Shown here in pieces: positions 16,153-22,928 of a DNA stretch of 25,057 nucleotides. Each line of letters begins with the position of its first letter. Positions within the stretch are counted from its first letter, which is position 1. The stretch lies in the IMG/VR virus record IMGVR_UViG_3300028831_000079, positions 1 through 25,057 of that record; one strand, given 5' to 3'. The stretch is from a virus. Under the pieces are notes generated by a model. That model was not told where the DNA came from and searched no databases. It worked only from the letters and a program-made list of their open reading frames with translations. The translations under genes were made by a program, and so were the position numbers.

Positions 16153-17970
16153 TTACTTCCTCACAGTTGGATGATCCCAATTGCTCGGAGGCAGAGGTGC
16201 AGACATCTGCCCAAGACCTCGTAGCGCAGGATGGGAAAAGCCGCTCGGACCTCCGTACCCTACAGCGTCCTTCTGCTCGCGAACAGCATCTAGCTGCACG
16301 ACCTTACGCCGGTACTTGCGCTCTCCCATCAGAACTGTCGCCACACCCGCCATCGCGTCGGAGACATCCTTTGAGAACAACCCTCCTTCCGGGTGGTCGA
16401 TCTTTTTATTTATCTCCTGAAGCGACAAGAGTTCCCGTACGACGATTTCGGTGAGTTCGGTGTCGCCGCGGCGGAACTTGGTCATGTACTTCGGGAACTC
16501 GATCCGTTCCTCGTAGATGAGTTCCTTCAAGTCGTAATACGGAAGGAGACTTTTATCCATCGACACTTCCTCCACTTGGAAGTGTTTTCTGTATAGCTGC
16601 TGCTGCATCTCCTTGGACTGGAAGCCATCCATCGTCACCTTGACGATGTTGAACTTCCGTTGGTCCCGAAGCTGATAGATGAACTGGCGTACGTCGGCCA
16701 GGAAGATTTCCGTCCCTTGCGGGGCCACCCACCTGAGCAACAGGTCGATGATCACGTACGGCTTCATCTCGCGGTCGATATCCACGATGTGATGCACGTG
16801 ACCCATAGCGAAGCCCAGCGCGTCGCCGGCAGCCGTGCCCATCCCTACGTCGATGTGGCAGACACGCTTGAGTGTGTCTGGGGCGACGAACCAGTCCTCT
16901 AGTTTTCCGTCTGGTCGGATAGGGGTTTCAAGACCATCAAATCGCTGAATCCATCTGTCTCGACAGGCGTGGACTTTGAAGTCGAGGGCGATGAACGCGT
17001 CTCCGACATTAGGAGGGATTCCGGCGAGGTCTCGTAGAGCCTTCTCAGGGTCATTCTTGAAGTCCCGAAGGTACAGTTTCGGAACTTCGATGTAATTCGG
17101 GTCCGCCAGGAGGCCCACCACTTTCGGGAAAATAGCCTTCCTCGAAATATCATAGAAGAACGAATCACGCTCCCCCCGATCGTTAAGGAAGTTCTCCCAC
17201 CCGACCGACTCCCAGATGGTTAGCTTCGCTACATAACTGTTGTCGGGATCGGTCTGGTATTCCTGAAGGATTTCAGCCACGAAGCCGAGGTTCGACTTCA
17301 TCTGGCCGATGACCATGAGGAAGCCACGGTTCCCGAACCGGCTCGAGATTCGGGCATTGATCGTGTCGTAGCCCGCCCGAGCGTAGTTCTTGGCTTTCGT
17401 AATCTTATGTGAGTCTGCTTCGTCTAGGATTCCACCCAGAATGTTGTAGCCCTCGAAGGTTGTCTCAGCAGAGTCACCAGGCAGAATCCAGATGTCTTTC
17501 GGGAAACGTATCTGTGCCTTGAACTGGGGGTCAGGGGGATACTTCTCCTGAAACCATCTGGAGCCTGCAATACGGGCTTTGATGTCCCCAAAGACGACCT
17601 CTTTAGCCTGGGCCTCGCTCGTACTCATCTGCATAAAGGCTATGCGGCTCCCGGGAAGGAGCTTGTAGAACCTTTGAGGATTTCTCAGACAAAGTGTCCA
17701 GTGCACGAGGTAGGTGAGAACCACGCTAGCGATCGTGGTCTTGCCGATACCGATACCACCCGTAAACAGCGCCCGCGGGTAAACGAACGGCTTATTGCCG
17801 TTCACGTCGTCGCCCATGATGTCTACGAGAATCTTCCTGATCGAAGGCCGGATGCCGTCTTCGATGTTCAGGTATTCCTCGCCCAAAAATTCTTCAAGTG
17901 TCGCCGGTCGCTCATCGAACCAAGGGTGATCCTTCAGCCACTCCAGTTCGGTTGCGAGCGATACTTTCAC
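16153..17970 (-). CDS. terL: Terminase large subunit
   Basis: The 605-residue packaging motor and nuclease has all expected motifs. Walker A is GGIGIGKTT (71-79). Walker B is GGILDEAD (179-186), with the adjacent catalytic acid. The RNase H-like nuclease acids are Asp374 in HIDVGMG, Asp448 in VTMDGFQSKE, and Asp538 in KDVSDAMAG. An SFFYDISRKAIFPK segment lies between the two domains. It acts at the portal ring to cut concatemeric DNA and drive it into the prohead. The start is a GTG at 17970 that overlaps the upstream stop as GTGA. No truncation or missing residue is seen. The last 60 residues are Gly/Pro-rich and probably flexible. Confidence 0.97.
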   Translation of the reverse strand: MKVSLATELEWLKDHPWFDERPATLEEFLGEEYLNIEDGIRPSIRKILVDIMGDDVNGNKPFVYPRALFTGGIGIGKTTIASVVLTYLVHWTLCLRNPQRFYKLLPGSRIAFMQMSTSEAQAKEVVFGDIKARIAGSRWFQEKYPPDPQFKAQIRFPKDIWILPGDSAETTFEGYNILGGILDEADSHKITKAKNYARAGYDTINARISSRFGNRGFLMVIGQMKSNLGFVAEILQEYQTDPDNSYVAKLTIWESVGWENFLNDRGERDSFFYDISRKAIFPKVVGLLADPNYIEVPKLYLRDFKNDPEKALRDLAGIPPNVGDAFIALDFKVHACRDRWIQRFDGLETPIRPDGKLEDWFVAPDTLKRVCHIDVGMGTAAGDALGFAMGHVHHIVDIDREMKPYVIIDLLLRWVAPQGTEIFLADVRQFIYQLRDQRKFNIVKVTMDGFQSKEMQQQLYRKHFQVEEVSMDKSLLPYYDLKELIYEERIEFPKYMTKFRRGDTELTEIVVRELLSLQEINKKIDHPEGGLFSKDVSDAMAGVATVLMGERKYRRKVVQLDAVREQKDAVGYGGPSGFSHPALRGLGQMSAPLPPSNWDHPTVRK

Positions 17971-19244
17971 GGCTTACCGGGAGTAGGTCCCCGGACCTCC
18001 ACTACATCTAGTGCTGGCTGGGCGGAGCGCCCCAGGACGTTGTTCAGCATCTCCGGGGTGATCTGGTCTCTTGAAATCCCGTGGGCTTCGAGTTCGCGGA
18101 CGAGGCCAGCGACGATGGTTTTTGGATTGGGTCCCGAGGTGATCTGCTGACCACCGTTGTTGACTACCACGCCCACGGACGGCTTCTGAAGCGTCGGGTC
18201 CATGAGCTTGGCAAGCTTGACGCCCTTCTCGAAGAGACTGTCGTAAATCTTAGTCACTTCGGGGTCAATTTCCTCCAGCGTGCGTTCGTTCTCCAAACCA
18301 CGCTCAAGACGCTCAGAGCCAAGCCTCATCATGTAGTTGAGCCCTGAAATCACCTGCTCTGCGTCCCGAGTTTGGAAGAAGTTCGCTAGGGAGGTCATCT
18401 CGCTCCTCGGCAGTGTACAGATGCTATCCACACGATAGTACCTGCACGTCTTACTCACCGAGCAACTATTGCAAACAATTTTGTCGTTTGGGTCTGTTTT
18501 GGCCCGGAGATGGCTCAGTGTCGAGGGTGCGGTCTTGCCGCGTTTGATGTTCGCGACGCCCTCCCAGCGGGGCGGGACGGTGAACTCCAGAGCAGACGTG
18601 TCCTTCCAGTATTCGGCTGCTGTGGCGAACGAACGAGCGTTAAAGATGATCCTGTTACGCGGCACGATTACTTCGTGAGTGTCCATGCCCAGAATCCAGC
18701 ACCACTTATGGTCGCCTTTTCTTAAGTTCTTACCAGCCTGCCCATTCGGCGGTATCAGGTACTCCGTGTCGAGATATCCAGACACGGATTTCAGCCCGAC
18801 GCCGAACAGCAACGGGAACCTGTTGTGCAGGCCCATGACGTGAATGAGGGTGCTGGGAGAAGCTTTCTGAAGTTCTGAAAGTTCTCGAGCCGCTCTTGCC
18901 AGCATGTTGGGATTCGTGGCCTCGACCTTGACGACAAGTTGCTCGGGATTGTCGAGTAGCAAATTTAGGAAATCTGCGACCTGAGCCGAGTCGTAAGACC
19001 AGACGGGGATGTTTTGAACCCCCAGCCCCGTGCCGGCATATTTCGCTTTCTCGCCCTGGACCATGATCGCCTCCCAGCCGTCGGGGAAGCAGTCATTCAT
19101 CCACTGGACGACATCTATATCCTTCGAACGCTCCGTCCAGATAAACCGCGGAGTGACCTGAGCTTCGATCAGCTCTTTTCCCCAATGGGAAGCGTCCTCG
19201 AACCAAAATTTGGTGCTCACAGACCCATGATACCCAGCGGTCAA
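17967..19244 (-). CDS. Two-part protein upstream of terL, possible small terminase with extra N-terminal domain
   Basis: This 425-residue protein is the first gene of the late operon and overlaps terL by four bases, where a small terminase is expected. Residues about 258-425 have a Cys cluster (C258, C261, C267, C276 in IVCNSCSVSKTCRYYR), then a helical segment (TRDAEQVISGLNYMMRLGSE) and DPEVTKIYDSLFEKGVKLAK. From memory this resembles a domain found near terminases in actinophages. Residues 1-245 are a separate alpha/beta region with LVVKVEATNP, TLIHVMGLHN and SGYLDTEYLIPP, loosely recalling a TIM-barrel such as tRNA-guanine transglycosylase relatives; this is weak. Two starts are possible: TTG at 19244, almost leaderless relative to the TATAAT, or GTG at 19220. 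Confidence 0.72.
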   Translation of the reverse strand: MTAGYHGSVSTKFWFEDASHWGKELIEAQVTPRFIWTERSKDIDVVQWMNDCFPDGWEAIMVQGEKAKYAGTGLGVQNIPVWSYDSAQVADFLNLLLDNPEQLVVKVEATNPNMLARAARELSELQKASPSTLIHVMGLHNRFPLLFGVGLKSVSGYLDTEYLIPPNGQAGKNLRKGDHKWCWILGMDTHEVIVPRNRIIFNARSFATAAEYWKDTSALEFTVPPRWEGVANIKRGKTAPSTLSHLRAKTDPNDKIVCNSCSVSKTCRYYRVDSICTLPRSEMTSLANFFQTRDAEQVISGLNYMMRLGSERLERGLENERTLEEIDPEVTKIYDSLFEKGVKLAKLMDPTLQKPSVGVVVNNGGQQITSGPNPKTIVAGLVRELEAHGISRDQITPEMLNNVLGRSAQPALDVVEVRGPTPGKP

Positions 19245-19367
19245 ACATCTTTAATTATAGTGCTGGACCCTGTGAATACAGGGGCGTAGGCTGCGTCCCC
19301 TACCACCTGAAGGCCGGTTGTCTGGACCTCGACGGCGGCCTACCAGAACATCAGCAGAGGAACCAAC
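19245..19367. promoter_or_regulatory. Divergent promoter/operator region between late and replication modules
   Basis: The two gene modules diverge here. On the minus strand there is a perfect TATAAT (19259-19254); no good -35 box is seen at the right distance, but TTCACA and TGTATT lie nearby. An inverted repeat CCCTGT-GAAT-ACAGGG (19268-19283) covers the zone where the -35 would be and could be an operator. On the plus strand TTGTCT (19319-19324), 17 bases before TACCAG (19342-19347), is a weak promoter candidate for the primase gene. A repressor or activator binding the palindrome would be well placed to switch direction; that is inference. Confidence 0.45.
19254..19259 (-). promoter_or_regulatory. 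-10 box TATAAT for the late operon
   Basis: A perfect TATAAT reads leftward, ending about ten bases before the TTG at 19244. Transcription would begin near 19247, giving a nearly leaderless message if TTG is used, or a leader of about 27 bases if GTG at 19220 is used. The missing -35 suggests an activator or a phage-specific arrangement. Confidence 0.45.
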
Positions 19368-20090
19368 GTGCCCGACGAACTTTCGTTGGACTCGCTTGTC
19401 GCGAAGTTATTTCTAGAACGTCGCGACGTGAAAGCGATCCAAAAATCAACAGGTGAGTACAACCCTGTCAAAACCAAGTGGACGCGAGCCGATATCCAGG
19501 CTCATCTCGATGAAACCCGTACTTACGGACATTACCTCGTAGATCCGACAACCGAACGGTGTCGGGTCTTTTGTTTTGATATCGACCTGAAGGCCGAGTA
19601 CCGGGCTGAATTTCTTTCAGCAGATACAGAACGGGTCGCATGGCTGAACGCCGAACTGAGGTGTTTCGCCAAAAGCTTTACAGAACGTATCAAGGATTTG
19701 TTGGGCATCCCGACAGCAGAACTGTTCTCGGGAAACAAGGGCGTGCATGTGTACGGGTTCACGGGCAGTGAACCCGCCAGTGATGTACGGGACGCAGCCG
19801 ATCTCGTTCTTCAGTCTTTCAAACAGAAAGACGGAACGCCGGAATACTTCCCGACCAAAGGTCAACACTTCTTCGGCCACTACTCATACCCCGAGATTGA
19901 AGTCGAACTCTATCCCAAGCAGAAAGAGATGAACGGGAAAGAGTACGGCAACCTTCTCCGCCTCCCGTTGGGGGTCAACCGCAAATCTGGCCGAAAGTCC
20001 TTCTTTTACGATACCGCGGCTCCCCTCTGGGAGTTCACGCCGGTTGACCCTTTAGGAGTTCTCCAGAATGTCGCTGAAGGACAAGCTTGA
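19368..20090 (+). CDS. Archaeo-eukaryotic-type primase (TOTE-like AEP family)
   Basis: The 240-residue protein makes primers for DNA replication. Motif I is CFDIDLK (Asp71, Asp73) for metal binding. Motif II is SGNKGVHVYGF (121-131) with His127. The third metal/nucleotide region is EVELYPKQ (178-185), followed by GNLLRLPLG (194-202). The PKQ...GN.L.LPLG pattern is characteristic of the primase domain of TOTE conflict systems and related phage primases. The start is GTG at 19368 with AGAGG eight bases upstream. It overlaps the next gene by 23 bases, so the two are translated together. It contains only the catalytic domain; the zinc ribbon and motor are supplied by the next gene. It may also act as a polymerase, as some AEPs do, but that cannot be seen. 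Confidence 0.88.
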   Translation: MPDELSLDSLVAKLFLERRDVKAIQKSTGEYNPVKTKWTRADIQAHLDETRTYGHYLVDPTTERCRVFCFDIDLKAEYRAEFLSADTERVAWLNAELRCFAKSFTERIKDLLGIPTAELFSGNKGVHVYGFTGSEPASDVRDAADLVLQSFKQKDGTPEYFPTKGQHFFGHYSYPEIEVELYPKQKEMNGKEYGNLLRLPLGVNRKSGRKSFFYDTAAPLWEFTPVDPLGVLQNVAEGQA

Positions 20091-21963
20091 AGCCGCGCGG
20101 GCAAAAGTCGGACTGCCGGAGGCTACCACCCCTCCGACAGTTCACGACCCTGAATGCATACCCGACGATCCGTATGAGGGTTCGGATCGTACCGACCTCA
20201 AGGAGCACGTAACTCTACTTGAGGGATACCAGAAGTATATCTCGCCGCTTAAGGATGGATTCTATCCGGTCCACCGGGCAAGTCAACGCGAAAGCATCAA
20301 AGTTCGGTGTCCGTTTCCCGGCCACGTAGACCGTTCACCTTCCGCTTGGGTGAACTCCGACAAGGATCTTGGGCACTGCGGAGTCTGTGAGTGCGGGTTC
20401 GATTTATTCGACCTTGCCGCCATCGAACTGGGCTACTCGGTCCCGGCGTACCGGCGTGACAAGGACGCATTCAAAGAAGTAGCCGGGAAGATTGCGGAAG
20501 ACTTCGGCCTTGAAATTAAAACCACGATTTCAGGCACAACTATCACACGATCAGATTATGAGGATGACGCCCCTCCTGGTGACCCCCCTGGCTCCGAACA
20601 TGCCGGTTCTGCCAGTTCCGATACCACCATTGACCTGACGGACCCGCCGCCTCCGCCAGATGAACATATGGCCGAGGTGGCGGATCTGAGTGATTTCCGC
20701 TGGGGAGATGTTGAAATTGACTACCCGGAAATCGACTATTCGGTCTGCGTAACGCCGGGAACCTTTATTGATTCATGGGTCAATCTTGGCGAGTCACTCA
20801 ACTATACGAAGGCGCACTTTCTTTTCACAGCCCTGCCGGCCATCTCGCTGGCGGTGAGGCGACACCTCATCGGTTCAGATGAACCGGCGATCCGTAACAA
20901 TCTGTATGTCGTTCTACTGGGCGAGTCCGGTTCAACCAAGACAAAAGCGCAAGCCCTGTTCATCCGGCTCATTAAGCAGGCGTTTGATCCCGAAGATCCC
21001 GAGATGGGGGTCAGGCTGTTTGTGCCGATTTCAGGCGAACACCTGATCGAAGAAATGATCGTGGACCCCGCTGCCGGGAACGTCGATAACCCCGGTTGCA
21101 TCATCACCAACGAGTACGCCAGATTGGCTCAGATCATGGACCGGCCAGGGTCCACGATGGAGACGTACCTTCAAGACTTTTATGACAACTGGGAGCACCT
21201 CAAGCACCCCCGAAAAGGAATAGCGCCCCACCACCAGCTCTGCATGGTGACGACCACCCAACCGGACGCGGTGAAGGATCACCTGAAGAAAGAGCACGTT
21301 CAATCGGGATACGCTAACAGATTAATCTTTTCTTGGGGCCCCCCTGGAAAACCTGATGCTTGGAACAAAACGGTTGATCTTGGTCCGCACGTGAAGCTTC
21401 TCCAGGAGATTTACGCTCATTACGCGAAGTTGACAGTTACTGAAACTGTACCCACTCCTGAGGCTCGGGATTACTGGGAGCAGTTCCTGAATGACGTAAT
21501 TATCCCCGACAAGCGGTCTTCGACACGACTGCTAACACGTGTAGACCTTCACCTGAAGAAGCTGTTCAACCTCTTTCAAGCCAACGAACTGTCGCCAGAG
21601 GTGAACCTCCACCACGTCGAACAGGCTTGCTCGCTGTACCCCTACCTCAAGAAATCCGCCGAGTTTGTGCAAGGCAAAATCGGTTTCGGGCTTCACGAGG
21701 ACTGCCATGACGACATCGCTTCGTATCTGAAGCGGAAGCGTTATCAGAACACGAAGCGCCTCGTTGATGCCGTCCGCAAGCGCGGCCATCAATACCCTGT
21801 CGTCCATGCCGTCCTCAACATGATGAAAGCTCTTGAGGAAATCGACACCTGCAAGGTCAAGGGTCAGAGCGTCTGGTACTTGACCGATTCCGGCAAACCA
21901 GCCGAAGCGGCTCGCGAAACGAGTTCGACCACTAGTAAGAGAGCTTCGCGGAAAATTCCGTAG
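20068..21963 (+). CDS. Primase-associated zinc-ribbon helicase/ATPase (DUF3987-like)
   Basis: The 631-residue protein starts at the ATG at 20068, with AGGAG eight bases upstream inside the primase gene. Residues 75-125 are a CHC2-type zinc ribbon (C81, H86, C104, C107 in RCPFPGHVDRSPS and LGHCGVCECGFD), normally the template-reading part of DnaG primases. A Ser/Asp/Pro-rich linker (160-200) follows. Residues 225-540 are a P-loop ATPase: Walker A is GESGSTKTKA (285-294), an acidic Walker B-like CIITNEYARL is at 344-353, and a likely arginine finger is in GYANRLIFSW (414-423). The C-terminal 80 residues look like a winged-helix domain. With the upstream AEP catalytic protein it probably forms a split primase-helicase. 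Confidence 0.88.
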   Translation: MSLKDKLEAARAKVGLPEATTPPTVHDPECIPDDPYEGSDRTDLKEHVTLLEGYQKYISPLKDGFYPVHRASQRESIKVRCPFPGHVDRSPSAWVNSDKDLGHCGVCECGFDLFDLAAIELGYSVPAYRRDKDAFKEVAGKIAEDFGLEIKTTISGTTITRSDYEDDAPPGDPPGSEHAGSASSDTTIDLTDPPPPPDEHMAEVADLSDFRWGDVEIDYPEIDYSVCVTPGTFIDSWVNLGESLNYTKAHFLFTALPAISLAVRRHLIGSDEPAIRNNLYVVLLGESGSTKTKAQALFIRLIKQAFDPEDPEMGVRLFVPISGEHLIEEMIVDPAAGNVDNPGCIITNEYARLAQIMDRPGSTMETYLQDFYDNWEHLKHPRKGIAPHHQLCMVTTTQPDAVKDHLKKEHVQSGYANRLIFSWGPPGKPDAWNKTVDLGPHVKLLQEIYAHYAKLTVTETVPTPEARDYWEQFLNDVIIPDKRSSTRLLTRVDLHLKKLFNLFQANELSPEVNLHHVEQACSLYPYLKKSAEFVQGKIGFGLHEDCHDDIASYLKRKRYQNTKRLVDAVRKRGHQYPVVHAVLNMMKALEEIDTCKVKGQSVWYLTDSGKPAEAARETSSTTSKRASRKIP

Positions 21964-22004
21964 GGTATCCGCCGTTTTCCTGCTGGTTTAGTCCTCGAAT
22001 CCAA

Positions 22005-22044
22005 GCGTTTTCGCAGGTCAGCCGGTCTTTTTGTGTTTTTTTTT
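22005..22044 (+). terminator. Possible terminator after the replication operon
   Basis: After the helicase stop there is a small GCG-TTTT-CGC hairpin (22005-22014) and an alternative CCTGC/GCAGG pairing (21979-21983 with 22013-22017). These are followed by T-rich DNA with T5 (22028-22032) and T9 (22036-22044). The stems are weak, so termination is plausible but unproven. Confidence 0.38.
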
Positions 22045-22131
22045 GTTCGGCCCTTACGTGATTGGAAATCCAACACTTTTAATGGGGGTGTAGGTATGTG
22101 AATGTAACAAAATATACTCTGACCTGCTGTT

Positions 22132-22160
22132 TTGATTGGAATTAGTACGGAATTTATATG
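22132..22160 (+). promoter_or_regulatory. Promoter candidate for the low-GC orphan gene
   Basis: TTGATT (22132-22137) and TATATG (22155-22160) are separated by 17 bases, with AT-rich flanks in otherwise GC-rich DNA. Transcription would start near 22167, leaving about 48 bases before the ATG at 22215. An ATG at 22158 falls inside the -10 box, which argues against that upstream start. Confidence 0.5.
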
Positions 22161-22214
22161 GAATCATGGCCGAAAACAGCGGAAAACGATTTTTCAGGAT
22201 TTGGAGGGAATCAG

Positions 22215-22457
22215 ATGGAATTGAAGGAGTATCTGGAGGAAATTGCAGGGATTCTGGGTAAACTTTATAGGGATTATCCAGAAGCAGATGTTTCTTTTAC
22301 CTTTCAGGAGCCTCCTGAGCCGAATGGCGATGTCGTGAAGATATTTTTGACTGTTTCGCGGTCTAAATGGTTCAAGAAGCAGGCTAGGTGGGCGGTCATG
22401 GAGGATGGTCTGTGGAATTGGGAAGATCCAGATAAACGTGCTCCTCAAATAATTTGA
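22215..22457 (+). CDS. Low-GC orphan protein of unknown function
   Basis: The 80-residue product starts MELKEYLEEIAGILGKLYRD at an ATG with GGAGG eight bases upstream. An upstream in-frame ATG at 22158 would add 19 residues but overlaps a likely -10 box. The protein has a helical N-terminus, a beta region (ADVSFTFQEPPEPNGDVVKI, FLTVSRSK) and a Trp-rich end (RWAVMEDGLWNWEDPDK). That order could be a small alpha/beta fold. The gene is clearly poorer in G+C than its neighbours and has its own promoter-like sequence and flanking T-rich DNA, as expected for a recently acquired single gene (moron). No family is recognised. Confidence 0.72.
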   Translation: MELKEYLEEIAGILGKLYRDYPEADVSFTFQEPPEPNGDVVKIFLTVSRSKWFKKQARWAVMEDGLWNWEDPDKRAPQII

Positions 22458-22627
22458 TATGTACGGGGGGCGACAAGAGAACGAGCGCTCTGGCCGGCAG
22501 CCTCGATAAATCTTTGCCCGGTTCACGAACGAGGTCAACTGCCTCGCCGGCCTCACGAGCAACACGAACAACACAAACCGCCGATAATCGCCATTATCGG
22601 TCGGTCGTGATCAGTAGCTCACTGGCC

Positions 22628-22636
22628 TTATCCACA
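22628..22636 (+). promoter_or_regulatory. Consensus DnaA box TTATCCACA
   Basis: The nine bases are an exact match to the strongest bacterial DnaA box. It lies 28 bases after a perfect 8-bp-arm palindrome and downstream of the primase-helicase operon. A single copy can occur by chance in 25 kb, so the location is the main support. Confidence 0.5.
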
Positions 22637-22825
22637 GTGTCAGGCCAGGCCAGCGTGTTACACGAACACCAATAGCAACAATTGCGACGCGTCGACCCTC
22701 CCGCGCTGGCGCGGTGCCGGATCAGCAGGCCAGCAGGCCAGCACGCGCCAGCGGTGTCGGATCAGCAGCGCGGCACCTGCCGATAACGCGCACCTTAACG
22801 ATTACTGAGAAAGTTCCCGAACAAA

Positions 22826-22855
22826 TTGACCTTTCACAAGGCCACGCGCTAAGCT
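22826..22855 (+). promoter_or_regulatory. Possible promoter for the repeat-containing gene
   Basis: TTGACC (22826-22831) and TAAGCT (22850-22855) are 18 bases apart in a short AT-richer island within very GC-rich DNA. The -10 is poor. Transcription would start about 65 bases before the ATG at 22929. Confidence 0.3.
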
Positions 22856-22928
22856 TGCTTCGCGGCGCGGAGGTGCCGCACCGGAGGCCACGTGCCTACC
22901 GTCCGATCCGACACCGGAGGAAATGACA

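Larger units (their letters stand above)
22458..22922. other. Non-coding region with DnaA box and palindromes (candidate origin, then start of repeat zone)
   Basis: No convincing gene is seen. Features include GAGCGCTC (22483-22490) and a perfect palindrome CCGATAAT-CGCC-ATTATCGG (22581-22600). There is also a consensus DnaA box TTATCCACA (22628-22636), an inverted repeat GTGTT-ACACG-AACAC (22655-22669), and CGACGCGTCG (22685-22694). From about 22697 GC content jumps and GGCCAGC words appear. An AT-richer island (about 22795-22840) with TTGACC (22826-22831) may hold the promoter of the next gene. Position beside primase and helicase genes makes an origin reasonable; only one DnaA box is present, so this is uncertain. 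Confidence 0.5.

Noticed and set aside
22158-22214. Upstream ATG start for the low-GC gene
   Set aside because: The ATG at 22158 lies in a likely -10 box and has no Shine-Dalgarno, while 22215 has GGAGG at eight bases.
22454-22675. Plus-strand frame starting with TTG after the low-GC gene
   Set aside because: No ribosome site, Ser/Thr/Arg-rich composition without codon bias, and it covers the palindrome and DnaA box. Non-coding is the better reading.
22714-22926. Plus-strand GTG frame ending at the ATGA before 22929
   Set aside because: It lacks a ribosome site and switches codon style halfway. The ATGA overlap is suggestive (it carries DQQAS in the usual phase), so it is the closest call among rejected frames.
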